From: Liolophura sinensis
Lineage: Eukaryota; Mollusca; Polyplacophora; Chitonida; Chitonidae
Direction of reading: 5' to 3'
DNA length: 64,000 nucleotides
Assembly: GCF_032854445.1 (NCBI RefSeq)
Contig: NC_088299.1
Location: forward strand, 11,651,608 to 11,715,607
Under the pieces are notes generated by a model. It was not told the origin of the DNA. It was given only the letters and a program-made list of their open reading frames with translations, and ran no database searches. Positions 58,701 through 64,000 of the stretch are shown in pieces (the first letter of the stretch is position 1; every line of letters begins with the position of its first letter). The position numbers and the translations under genes are program-made.

Positions 58701-59708
58701 GTCGTGCCTATGTCCCCCGTGCAAGGCCCTTACTAAAAGGAGGCTGGGACTGTGGTGTCATCTGGTAAGTACAGTTGTTATGTACAGTTATCAAATTGTG
58801 CCTACATGCAGTCCCCCATGCAGACTTGCTACACTTGATTTTCTGTTTGCATATGGTTTGGATATGTTTTGTTCGCACCATCGCGTCTAAAGGGGTAAGA
58901 TGGAAACATTGTTTGCTCGAGGATTGTTTTAAAACACTTAAAAAAAAAAAATCCAACAACATCTGTTGACAGTGCCATATGCGTCAAAAAGACTTGTAAC
59001 AACTTTAGGAAAAGATATTCTGTGTTATTCACCCTGATTTTAACACAAATTTCTATTTTAGATTTTTCCATCTTTTGCTGAAGAATGTGTTTAATTTTGT
59101 TCACTCAGTGTGATATTGCCGAGCAAATCTGTACAAATCGGTGCATGTTTCAGTTTATTATTTTGCAATTTTTCATTGTTTTAGGGCCTCATACTGACCA
59201 AACCAAGATGAAGGGCTCCTCCAAAGAAAGGAGTCCATCAGGTAATGCTGAGGTTGTGAAGATGTTTGGCCAACAAAATGGGATAGTACCAGGAAGAGAG
59301 TTGATTTCACCTCAAGCTGATGATCTTGGAGGTGGAACAAGTTTGGAAAGGAACATTGTTAAGTCTGGTTCGGGAATCATGAAGGAGAACGTGGGTGAAT
59401 CCTCTGGTGCAAATAATACTCAGTCCTCTGACAAGGCAATCTCAAGGACGCCAGCAGCCTGTACTAATAACCTGAATAGTCCTGAGATCAGATACTCCTC
59501 ATTTGAGGATATGATTCAGAAAAAGTCCTGTACAGAGGACATCTTGGCTTGTAATCAGGTGTTGGATGAAAGCAGTGAAAGGGACACTGAGGTGACTGTC
59601 ACAGGAACTGGAGTGACATTAACATCTGCTATGGCTGAAAATCAGGAATTTGTTACAGGGAAATCTGTGGAAACATCAGCAGAAAAAACTGCTTTAGATT
59701 GTGGTTGA
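31789..59708 (+). CDS. ANKRD27: ANKRD27 (VARP): VPS9 and ankyrin-repeat endosomal trafficking protein (26 coding exons)
   Basis: Reconstructed from 26 exons (listed separately); every junction phase agrees and the product is 1126 residues (human 1050). Order: conserved N-terminus YDEDLLENPFYLGLQ; VPILFEE block (95-101); VPS9 domain about 223-385 with the DDFLP acidic pair at 327-328 and Tyr368; first Cys4 motif CHPLCSCDKC (462-471); first ankyrin block about 492-640; Ser/Thr-rich linker and KKVDKLLKAV (VAMP7-binding region in human); second Cys4 motif CHPLCQCEKC (746-755); second ankyrin block about 770-945; a long, poorly conserved C-terminus. Family knowledge: VARP activates Rab21 through VPS9, binds Rab32/38 and VAMP7 through ankyrin regions and retromer VPS29 through the two 'Zn-fingernails', and drives endosome-to-surface recycling. 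All these parts are present, so the same role is expected. Introns carry SINEs and two exon-edge minisatellites. Confidence 0.95.
32068..32224. mobile_element. Foldback (MITE-like) element in ANKRD27 intron 1
   Basis: Imperfect palindrome over its full 157 bp: tatagggcctatgagag at the left matches the reverse complement of ctcccataggtcctata at the right; inner arms ggggggcgct/agcgccccc and ggaagttggg/cccaacttcc pair too. Confidence 0.7.
32718..32837 (+). CDS. ANKRD27: ANKRD27 coding exon 2
   Basis: Residues 35-74; contains FQDHILVPFPDC, aligning with FESYILIPVEEH of human VARP. Acceptor attattttcag, donor gtgaac; phase 0 at both ends. Confidence 0.86.
33493..33552 (+). CDS. ANKRD27: ANKRD27 coding exon 3
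   Basis: Residues 75-94, KISIEDNAVKTGKGFQLEQS, aligning with DVFIQGNRIKLGAGF of human VARP. Acceptor gtgtttgcag, donor gtaatt; phase 0. Confidence 0.83.
33841..33931 (+). CDS. ANKRD27: ANKRD27 coding exon 4
   Basis: Residues 95-125, VPILFEEVFYNNSDESYRV, nearly identical to the human block. Acceptor ctttttgttaaag; donor gtttgt, ends in phase 1. Confidence 0.88.
34540..34742 (+). mobile_element. Family A SINE, degenerate head, in ANKRD27 intron 4
   Basis: Recognisable from atgacccaggagcctctgac through gtgagttcaagtccagctca to the AAAT tail; the box A part is eroded. Confidence 0.8.
34823..34943 (+). mobile_element. Family A SINE, 3' half, just upstream of ANKRD27 exon 5
   Basis: From ggatggtcatgctttcccat to the tail cggcataaaacaacaatgaa; ends 25 bp before the exon 5 acceptor. 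Confidence 0.75.
34969..35049 (+). CDS. ANKRD27: ANKRD27 coding exon 5
   Basis: Residues 125-152, an acidic linker (DETVPEEDRPESPHSFEDC). Poorly conserved; supported by acceptor ttggtttag, donor gtcagt and matching phase 1 to 1. Confidence 0.78.
35559..35804 (+). mobile_element. Family A SINE, near full length, in ANKRD27 intron 5
   Basis: ggcctctgtagccgaggggg head, box B gtgagttcaagcccag, tail cgtgaagcatatatcaaata and AAAT repeats; part of the middle is deleted. Confidence 0.85.
36083..36177 (+). CDS. ANKRD27: ANKRD27 coding exon 6
   Basis: Residues 152-183, helical segment TLDKTLMTFLQAYDNLEGE preceding the VPS9 domain. Acceptor gttatgtag, donor gtgaaa; phase 1 to 0. Confidence 0.82.
36434..36590 (-). 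mobile_element. Family A SINE, partial, in ANKRD27 intron 6
   Basis: attatttatttatattgatt, ggtgttttacgctgtgttaa, and ggaggaaaccgggcagaacc; 5' tRNA part missing. Confidence 0.8.
36660..36719 (+). CDS. ANKRD27: ANKRD27 coding exon 7
   Basis: Residues 184-203, DVAVAQFTKAMQIVLKDSTV, aligning with the human HIDSANALYTKCLQQLLRDS helix. Acceptor attctgttacag, donor gtaaga; phase 0. Confidence 0.84.
37188..37244 (+). CDS. ANKRD27: ANKRD27 coding exon 8
   Basis: Residues 204-222, ending NLKLAVE (human NLMKQAVE), just before the VPS9 core. Acceptor gcgatgtttcag, donor gtatgt; phase 0. Confidence 0.84.
37704..37730. repeat. (TA)n microsatellite in ANKRD27 intron 8
   Basis: About 13 TA dinucleotides. 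Confidence 0.9.
37788..37930 (+). CDS. ANKRD27: ANKRD27 coding exon 9 (VPS9 start)
   Basis: Residues 223-270; HTLHKKLFRSISSCVASQD opens the VPS9 fold, with LQLKDMGIKQQF matching LQQKDIGVKPEF of human VARP. Acceptor ttttaatgccag, donor gtgagt, ends in phase 2. Confidence 0.92.
38875..39014 (+). CDS. ANKRD27: ANKRD27 coding exon 10 (VPS9)
   Basis: Residues 270-317; IPAAKRELSKLNKYSTPLGK is a hallmark VARP segment. Acceptor catgttacag, donor gtgaga, phase 2 to 1. Confidence 0.93.
39441..40341 (+). repeat. About 77-bp minisatellite, 12 copies, repeating the ANKRD27 exon 11 acceptor and 5' end
   Basis: Unit contains gttgtgtgttacag|ttactgagccagtgggtatgttatccactgattatttatga split here only by the acceptor mark; eight of the twelve units keep the full tgtgttacag acceptor and four have lost it. 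The exon itself (from 40342) is the thirteenth, diverged unit. In exon phase, units read V-T-E-P-V-G-M-L-S-T-D-Y-L-stop against V-E-E-Q-V-D-M-L-T-T-D-D-F-L in the real exon. Confidence 0.9.
40342..40426 (+). CDS. ANKRD27: ANKRD27 coding exon 11 (VPS9 acidic pair; acceptor inside a tandem array)
   Basis: Residues 317-345; VEEQVDMLTTDDFLPILIF holds the conserved VPS9 acidic pair and ends KSEVPNW. Its acceptor (tgtgttacag) and first 40 or so bases match the unit of the 77-bp array directly upstream. Donor gtaagt; phase 1 to 2. Confidence 0.9.
41214..41279 (+). CDS. ANKRD27: ANKRD27 coding exon 12 (VPS9)
   Basis: Residues 345-367; MANLVYMKNFHFAKSS and DEYG correspond to MANLSYIKNFRFSSL and DELG of human. 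Acceptor ttttcttttag, donor gtaaga; phase 2 to 2. Confidence 0.92.
41585..42090. repeat. About 23-bp minisatellite in ANKRD27 intron 12
   Basis: Around 21 copies of acaaatgcaagcagcccgag plus tat/tac, with two longer blocks containing ctgttcagttataagcagcc. Not related to either flanking exon that I can see. Confidence 0.9.
42208..42295 (+). CDS. ANKRD27: ANKRD27 coding exon 13 (VPS9 end)
   Basis: Residues 367-396; YFLASIEAALEHIETGRL completes the VPS9 domain, Tyr368 at the conserved tyrosine position. Acceptor tccattttcag; donor gtattt is chosen over an earlier gtacaa because only it gives phase 0. Confidence 0.87.
42460..42545 (-). mobile_element. Old family A SINE fragment in ANKRD27 intron 13
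   Basis: ggggtgttttataaagacta, gtatttcacttacatgtata and gtgggtgaaacc; strongly diverged. Confidence 0.45.
43115..43225 (+). CDS. ANKRD27: ANKRD27 coding exon 14
   Basis: Residues 397-433, a Ser-rich linker (RQDSNSSASGNSAIETLFQ) between VPS9 and the first Cys4 motif. Acceptor tctcccacag, donor gttagt; phase 0. Confidence 0.82.
43595..44050. repeat. 33-bp minisatellite in ANKRD27 intron 14
   Basis: About 13 copies of a unit containing atgtctgaaatacacggaca followed by tgagagagcattt. Period is a multiple of three, so several frames stay open through it; these are not genes. Confidence 0.9.
44051..45485. other. ANKRD27 intron 14 remainder; nothing recognised
   Basis: No repeat family or coding frame seen apart from the array before it; simple AT-rich intron. 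Confidence 0.4.
45486..45675 (+). CDS. ANKRD27: ANKRD27 coding exon 15 (first Zn-fingernail)
   Basis: Residues 434-497. Contains CHPLCSCDKC (Cys462, 466, 468, 471), a VPS29-binding Zn-fingernail in the family, then PFSRDDRGYT leading into ankyrin repeats. Acceptor ttatgacag, donor gtactg; phase 0 to 1. Confidence 0.95.
46256..46395 (+). CDS. ANKRD27: ANKRD27 coding exon 16 (ankyrin block 1)
   Basis: Residues 497-543; two ankyrin motifs, ALHVAAVYGQAGMIDIL and APLHLACHRGF. Acceptor attttgtttcag, donor gtatgt; phase 1 to 0. Confidence 0.94.
47080..47172 (+). CDS. ANKRD27: ANKRD27 coding exon 17 (ankyrin block 1)
   Basis: Residues 544-574; LLLLHFRADPTV and GNTPLHLCAANGHED match the human LLLLHYKA and GNTPLHLACTYGHED. 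Acceptor tctgttccag, donor gtgagt; phase 0. Confidence 0.94.
47780..47888 (+). CDS. ANKRD27: ANKRD27 coding exon 18 (ankyrin block 1)
   Basis: Residues 575-611; CVKALLFFD and GDTPLHLAAKWGY, as in human CVKALVYYD and GDTPLHIAARWGY. Acceptor ttctatcatcag, donor gtatgt; phase 0 to 1. Confidence 0.94.
48012..48156 (+). mobile_element. Family A SINE, internally deleted, in ANKRD27 intron 18
   Basis: tcaagtccagctcatgcaag through gtgaaatattcttgagtacg; the tail is missing after ggcc. Confidence 0.72.
49385..49462 (+). mobile_element. Family A SINE 3' tail, in ANKRD27 intron 18
   Basis: gagtgaaatattcttgagta, cagtgtaaaacaccaatgaa and AAAT-like end. Confidence 0.75.
49955..50115 (+). CDS. ANKRD27: ANKRD27 coding exon 19 (ankyrin block 1 end)
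   Basis: Residues 611-664; IVEALLENGARVDIRNRKK closes the first ankyrin block, followed by a linker. Acceptor catgatttcag, donor gtgagt; phase 1 to 0. Confidence 0.9.
50529..50969 (-). pseudogene. Tyrosine-recombinase (Crypton-like) C-terminal fragment in ANKRD27 intron 19
   Basis: A 146-residue frame with a recombinase-type block: YTNHCLRATAAITLNQTGV, then SITGHQEESSLRSYIWPYEE. This fits the C-terminal catalytic part of tyrosine recombinases (H-x-x-R, then G-H, then a Tyr nucleophile), as in Crypton transposons and recombinase-derived host genes. Nothing recombinase-like was found before it at 51000-52000, and the frame tails off into low-similarity sequence, so it is a truncated relic. Assignment to Crypton rather than another tyrosine-recombinase element is inference. 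Confidence 0.6.
51959..52300 (+). mobile_element. Family B SINE in ANKRD27 intron 19
   Basis: Head cttcgttgacttaatggtta, box B-like region tcaggagatcaaaagcctgg, body ggactcaccctgcctcaaga, and 3' tail gctgaaaaattgctaagtat then gacgttaaaccccaag. Confidence 0.75.
52739..52912 (+). CDS. ANKRD27: ANKRD27 coding exon 20 (inter-ankyrin linker)
   Basis: Residues 665-722. Basic and Ser/Thr-rich linker, then DSKKVDKLLKAVKSNDVEL, aligning with the VAMP7-binding portion of human VARP. Acceptor tattgtgtag, donor gtatat; phase 0. Confidence 0.85.
53294..53596 (+). mobile_element. Family A SINE with an internal insertion, in ANKRD27 intron 20
   Basis: Head tccgtggcagaggtggttag, box B-like gtgagtgaaagtccagctca, then about 50 bp including taaaccctaagcacccactc (a family C-type tail fragment), then the family A 3' end. 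Confidence 0.8.
53878..53991 (+). CDS. ANKRD27: ANKRD27 coding exon 21 (second Zn-fingernail)
   Basis: Residues 723-760; VRFYLGWTDDSEEDAE then CHPLCQCEKC (Cys746, 750, 752, 755), the second VPS29-binding motif. Acceptor atattccag, donor gtaatg; phase 0. Confidence 0.94.
55261..55437 (+). mobile_element. Family A SINE, 3' half, in ANKRD27 intron 21
   Basis: ctccggccatacgtgggaag through gacgtaagcaccaatcaaat and an AAAT tail. Confidence 0.78.
55646..55837 (+). CDS. ANKRD27: ANKRD27 coding exon 22 (ankyrin block 2)
   Basis: Residues 761-824; SALHVASVHGHVELVDLIV and TALHLATEQGHLK. Acceptor tttttgttcacag, donor gtaggg; phase 0. Confidence 0.94.
56344..56501 (+). repeat. Direct repeat, copy 1 (about 158 bp)
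   Basis: Matches 57496-57655 closely, including gcataccaac[ga]atgattat, cgaaatcgtagtttttaa/ga and gtttcaaggtgtgg. The pair flanks ANKRD27 exon 23. Confidence 0.8.
56694..56813 (+). CDS. ANKRD27: ANKRD27 coding exon 23 (ankyrin block 2)
   Basis: Residues 825-864; VVQILVEKGAKLNTRD and GNTPLHRGAMTG. The usual ankyrin Ala/Cys after H is Arg here. Acceptor ttgtttgacag, donor gtagaa; phase 0. Confidence 0.93.
56978..57066 (+). mobile_element. Family A SINE 3' tail, in ANKRD27 intron 23
   Basis: ccggttttctcccatcataa through gcgtaaaacaccagtcaaat and AAAT repeats. Confidence 0.78.
57241..57835. mobile_element. Element with terminal inverted repeats, just upstream of ANKRD27 exon 24
   Basis: 57270-57320 (gaagttcattacctagaagt and acaacttccctatagct) is the reverse complement of 57764-57812 with few mismatches; flanking aacagct/agctgtt may extend the repeats to 57241 and 57835. 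Inside lies a segment that also occurs at 56344-56501. Confidence 0.6.
57496..57655 (+). repeat. Direct repeat, copy 2
   Basis: Same segment as 56344-56501, here within the inverted-repeat element upstream of exon 24. Confidence 0.8.
57850..58008 (+). CDS. ANKRD27: ANKRD27 coding exon 24 (ankyrin block 2)
   Basis: Residues 865-917; GNSPLHEAVSGNKLEVARVL and VTNNKHLTPLQLAV. Acceptor gctgttgttacag, donor gtgagc; phase 0. A foldback repeat ends just upstream of its acceptor. Confidence 0.93.
58386..58491 (+). CDS. ANKRD27: ANKRD27 coding exon 25 (donor inside a tandem array)
   Basis: Residues 918-953; DKPMHKLLSMHLQQIVPMS onward, following the last ankyrin repeat. Acceptor tactattgcag, donor gtaagt, ends in phase 1. 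The last 70 or so bases and the donor recur three to four times immediately downstream. Confidence 0.83.
58421..58800 (+). repeat. About 92-bp tandem repeat, 4-5 copies, repeating the ANKRD27 exon 25 end and donor
   Basis: Copies begin at about 58421 (inside the exon), 58513, 58602, 58694 and, degenerate, 58791. Each carries the coding-like cgtgcctatgtcccccatgc block, aggaagttgggactgtgg, then a donor: gtaagt at 58492, 58581 and 58765, gtatgt at 58673. Confidence 0.92.
59185..59708 (+). CDS. ANKRD27: ANKRD27 terminal coding exon 26
   Basis: Residues 953-1126 and a TGA stop. Low-complexity, Ser/Thr/Glu-rich tail; RYSSFEDMIQKK may align with the RHTVEDAVV segment near the human C-terminus. Acceptor cattgttttag; phase 1. 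Weak conservation, but the frame is open for 522 bp and continuous with exon 25. Confidence 0.83.
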
Positions 59709-61436
59709 AGCAGGAATGTTCAAAACTGACCCGAGGATAAAACTAAAGGTTTGTTGGAGCAGTGGGCTTCCTGAACAGTGTCCATTTTTACAAAACATGG
59801 TAAATCAATTTTTTGAAACTTTTATCGAAAAAGATGTCGCCTACGTTATATTGCCAGAAGGCGATGTCATTTTCGAAAAGTGACGAAAAATTGATGTACA
59901 AAGTTCTATGAAAGTGAGCCACAGAATTTTTATTGACGTCCAATATTCTTTTCCCAGCTCATCATGATGACATCAAAGTACAGACAGAAGTTACAGTAGA
60001 AATTGGTACAAGTTTTCTTTGATAGCAAAATAATTTGATGCCACTTTGGGTAACTGGCATATTTGATAAATCAAGGTGAGCATATTGTCAAAAACAGGCA
60101 TCCGTCTGAAAACTGTGTTTAAGACTACTTACATTTACCTGTATTATGAACATTTTAGAACATTTTGGACGCTGATGTTATGAAGTTTTCTTTGTGACAT
60201 GCATTTATAGTCAGAAAAGGTGGTTGTATGTTTTAGTGTACACTAATGTTCTTCATAATAATTTTGTCAATAGCCAGACTTAAGGGTGGGGAGGGAAATA
60301 TCCCCCTGTTCCACCTTTGAAACCCAGAAATGTAAATGTTGTAAAAAGGTGGGTTCCCTCGAGTAGGGGATGGGGGGCATATATTTTTGCCATTTCTAAT
60401 TGTTTTCTTGCTTGACTGCTTTTCATTCCCAAAATTAATGAAAATACATGTATCATTAGATACAGTTTTCAGTGATTTCTCTCATATGATAACTTCTTGA
60501 CCACTTCATTTGGTGTAGAGGGTGGGGGGGGGGGGGGGGGGTCATGTGAGGGCCATGTTTTGGCTGGACAGTGGCCTAGATGTAGGCCTATTGCTGTTTT
60601 TGAGGTTATTAACGTCTGCCTATTCTACAGGCTCCTGCTGCAATAACCCCAAGTGAAAATATATCCATGTGTAGCTTAAGCTGGCCCTAACATAGTTAAC
60701 TGTGGGATGCCTGCGGAAAATGAAAGATTTTGGAACTGGTATTTGTGGCTTTAACCCAGCATATCAGGTCTAGAGTTTCTGCGTTTTGCATGAATTTCCT
60801 ACAGTGTAGATCCATGGCTGTTTTTATTGGACAACATTTACTCTGTGTGTACTTTGTACTGCTAGGGAGTATGAATGAACCAAATTATTCCATTCCATTT
60901 TAAACACGGTAATAATCCAAAACAGTCATACAGAATGCAGTCTGTCCCGTTGTCATTGCACTGTGGCATACGACAGGTGGATATTAGTAATCCCACCCTT
61001 GAAAACAAACTGGACTTTGAATAACTCTTCTTGACTATCAAAATGAGCAATAATGATTTCATTGGTGCTATGAGCGTTTTGTTTTTCTCTTTTGTAATCT
61101 CATTAGTAGGAACAGAGCCAAACGAAGCATTTTATGAGAAAAAAGCAGTGACAGGGAAGCTGTTTATTAGCACTGGCCATTTTTGATGATCTAAATATAT
61201 TATATCCAAGTTTAAGTTAAAATCAGATGTTAACTCTCAGGTTTTCATTACAGGATAGTGGAATCTACGATCGCAATTTCAGAGCTTAGTTTAATTTATT
61301 GCTGATTTTCTGTTTTGATCATTCCAAGAAAGAAGATATTGTTTATACTCCAGGTTTAATAGGCATGATTTAGAGAAGTAAATTTTCACTTTAGTGTAAT
61401 TTATACTTTAATAAATCTGAATCACACCTGAGAATG
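59709..61436 (+). other. ANKRD27: Probable ANKRD27 3' UTR
   Basis: No coding frame seen. The first convincing AATAAA on the plus strand after the stop is at 61410-61415 (ttatactttaataaatctga), so the 3' UTR may be about 1.7 kb. A poly-G run (about 60522-60541) lies within. End point is inference. Confidence 0.4.
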
Positions 61437-63443
61437 AAAATAGTTTGGGTTATTTATTGTGAACGGACCGTACAGTGTGATTGCACTTTGTAGATGTGTC
61501 GGAGATGATATGTAGACGTGAAGTTAGTGTTTTGTTAACATTTCCTTAAAGGATATATATGCCACCGGCTGTGGTTTCCACCGGGACGGTTGTAACGTAT
61601 TGAGTTGGATGTAGTAATGTTGTTACCAGCTGTTATTCACCTTATACTGTCAAACTTTCCTGTGTGTGTGTCTTGCACGTCATAACAACGCAACCAGCCG
61701 CACGAGTGTCGTTTACTTCTTATTGTCAACAAGAGCGGGGGAATCTAAAAATCCGCATTCTATATCCGGGATTGAACCGGCACCGCGTGTGCCTCGAAGC
61801 TCGATGGTGTGTATCGCCGTACTCAGGAATTTGTCCCACTTACATGAGCGCTGTCCGGCTTATGATTGGAAGAAACCAGGGCACCCTGAGTAAACGACCG
61901 ACATTAGCGTGATACGCGATATACCTTTTTACCTCATTGGTCAAGCGTAGTTAGGAATATCGCAGGTTAATCAGTTAGCTATATCCTGCTCACGAAAACA
62001 GCACTGTATGGGAATTTCGAGTACCTTACGTATTAATTGTTTTATATGGAAGGTAATATTAAAGGTGAAAGCAAACAGTAGGACGGAATAGGCCTACAAC
62101 ACAGTAAGCCTACAACTGACCGATTCCCGGACCTATATCGCTATATGGTTCCACTTCAGGCAGATATTTAGGCTAATGCCGATTTCCATTATCAGATGAA
62201 CTGATAAAAGCTGAAATATGAAACTTGATCTTTGTCATCCCACACCTGATCGGTCATATACTATCGTCTTAAGGGATTTAAAGTCCTATATTTATATACC
62301 TACATGTGTACATGCTGTAATACTTGTATAGTCGTAAACATACCGATGACAGAACTTAATATACGCTAGCTGTTGCTCTTGCGGTATATAGGCCTATATA
62401 GGTTAAATTACTAGACTGTTTGATCACATAGGCACATATGTGCAGAAAACGTAGGCGTATTTGAAAAAGCTGTGGAATGTTGTGATTGTTTCTGGTGACA
62501 ATGAACAATCGTGTTCACTCGGAATGCTCGGGTATGTAATGTTTTTGTTCTTTATGTCATGCATGCATAATACATGTACATGCTCTCATTGGTGAACTTC
62601 GACACACCAATGCGTCCTCAAAACAACGGAACTATACAGATGGTGAAGGCGCGTAAACATGCACAGTGTATGCGATTTGTTAAATCTACTAGTTGAATGC
62701 GACTAATCAAATGAGCTTCTTCCGATGATTCAATTTATTTATTTATTTATTTGATTATTCCGACGATTTGTGCCATTTGACTAAAACGGATTTTAGCGGT
62801 TTTTGCGATTCGATGCTAGAAATGGAACCGTTATAACGCGGTTTTTGTACGTATTGATGGGCATACTTCACAATATTGCTGTTGGTCAACTTTAAAGCCG
62901 CGTTCACACATTGCAGTTTGTCGTAACGGCACGTGAATTGTTAAGTGATTTTAGTCGAAAGATTCACATGTACAAACCGTGTGAAACATACCTTGTCCTT
63001 TCATTCGACGAGTAGAAACGACAATTCGCGACATGGCAACCTAACCTAATACAAACGGTTTACGTTTCTCTGCGAAACAAAAGCTCCAATCATCGTTCTC
63101 CATGGGGTTCTGCAGTACCTTAACACCTTCTTTATCGGCTAACCAGCTTCAATCAGATGCCGTCAAGATACAAGCAGACTATCTTTACGTAAAAATACCA
63201 ACAAACATTTGGGTAAATATTTGTGGGCTTAACCATTGCTCGAATTTTCCCGATGAACGTACTTAATTCTGCACACCTGATATCTATATGCCGTGGATTT
63301 AACTGGTAGATGTGGATGGTATCTTCACATTGTTTGAATGGCTCGAAATCGAGACCAATGGAATTCACGTAGTATTTCACATAGGTACATTGGAAATGTT
63401 TACTAATTTAACTTAATACATCGCAGGGATTTTTAATGCCATT
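61437..63443. other. Unrecognised sequence after ANKRD27
   Basis: A possible eroded SINE near 61740-61895 (tccgggattgaaccggc resembles a box B on the minus strand). A minus-strand frame at 63153-63380 looks mildly coding but has no matching splice sites. Confidence 0.35.
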
Positions 63444-63517
63444 CGCAAGAATATTTCACGTATGTATGGCGGCGGCCAGTTTCAAAAGTGGAGCAAACCG
63501 GAGTGACCACCGATTAA
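63444..63517 (-). mobile_element. Family A SINE fragment
   Basis: gcaagaatatttcacgtatg, ggcggcggccag and ggagcaaaccgg; diverged. A still older relative may be at 61808-61895. Confidence 0.5.
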
Positions 63518-63601
63518 ACCAGACAAGTAACCCACGGACTTCCTGTGCCTGCACAAGTGATTTCCAGTGCATTTCATGTAAAACCAGCAACACGCACTTA
63601 C

Positions 63602-63758
63602 GAGGTGTTGCCGTGTCCCACCGATTATGGCCAAATGAAAGTTCCCCCGGCTGAATCTCGATGATTTCCTGTTTGTTGTCGATGTCTGGTGTCGAACGAA
63701 CACCTCGTATGTTAACCACATGGGGCGACCCGTCAAAATATGCCTTTATTCGGTACAT
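63602..63758 (-). CDS. Possible first exon of an unrecognised minus-strand gene
   Basis: An ATG at 63758 with in-frame stops just upstream opens 52 codons (MYRIKAYFDGSPHVVNIRGV...) ending at a good donor, gtaagtgcg, in phase 1. The stretch is CpG-rich compared with its neighbours and the codons look coding. I do not recognise the product and could not find a second exon that matches in phase, so this stays tentative. Confidence 0.3.
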
Positions 63759-64000
63759 ACATTCTCATTAAAGAATAGTATAATTTTCCGATGTAAACTA
63801 TGAATCAGGTTGGTGCCCGAGAGGCCGGGAACGGTTCACGTGCTTACTTTTTAATAGCCAGGAGAGGCGAATCCAATACTATTCTCGGACAAGGGACTTC
63901 AAAATTCCCCTGCTTTTAGAGTTCTGAAGGGATTGTATGAAGTTGACAGGAAAACACTTGCCTTCCAATAATATGGCGGTCATCAGTTGTGGGGAAGTTC

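Noticed and set aside
58310-58890. Overlapping Cys/Pro-rich frames (CLCPPCK) as a possible metallothionein-like gene
   Set aside because: They come from out-of-phase reading of the duplicated ANKRD27 exon 25 segment; the real frame is Met/Pro-rich and continues the ankyrin protein.
63153-63380. 75-residue minus-strand frame that looks mildly coding
   Set aside because: No acceptor or donor joins it in phase to the possible exon at 63602-63758 and the peptide is not recognised.

Overview
This is a eukaryotic, intron-rich window, most likely from a lophotrochozoan and probably a marine mollusc. There are no operons. Coding exons are short (50-524 bp) with GT/AG borders. The introns are full of tRNA-derived SINEs ending in AAATAAAT tails, minisatellites and foldback elements. 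The mollusc assignment is inference from recalled repeat style and was not searched.

Two genes were reconstructed exon by exon and keep a continuous reading frame. (1) Minus strand, 28017 down to 15679: a 13-exon CD36-family (class B scavenger receptor) gene of 509 residues. Its cysteine spacing matches LIMP-2/SCARB2, and its cytosolic tail carries a D-x-x-x-I-I type lysosomal sorting motif. (2) Plus strand, 31789 to 59708: a 26-exon ANKRD27/VARP gene of 1126 residues. It has the VARP N-terminus, a VPS9 Rab-GEF domain, two ankyrin blocks and both Cys4 'Zn-fingernail' motifs that bind retromer VPS29 in vertebrates. The genes are head to head, with start codons 3.8 kb apart. Both families act in the endosome-lysosome system.

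Layout: 1-13.9 kb is gene-poor, with tandem arrays, SINEs and unrecognised sequence; 13.9-15.7 kb is a 45-bp array running into the receptor stop codon; 15.7-28.1 kb is the receptor gene; 28.1-31.7 kb is the shared 5' region; 31.8-59.7 kb is ANKRD27; 59.7-61.4 kb is its probable 3' UTR; 61.4-64 kb is mostly unrecognised, with one possible first exon of another minus-strand gene at 63.6-63.76 kb.

The most unusual signal is architectural. Four tandem arrays are not placed at random: each contains an exon boundary of one of the two genes within its unit. They are the receptor stop codon and C-terminus (45 bp, about 40 copies), the receptor exon 8 donor (about 42 bp, about 25 copies), the ANKRD27 exon 11 acceptor (about 77 bp, 12 copies) and the ANKRD27 exon 25 donor (about 92 bp, 4-5 copies). 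Each array repeats real splice-site or stop-codon sequence many times next to the authentic one. This suggests that minisatellites grow from exon edges here and may supply decoy splice sites. Other finds are a tyrosine-recombinase (Crypton-like) fragment in an ANKRD27 intron, a perfect 37-bp-arm palindrome, two foldback elements, and SINE families that share one 3' tail.
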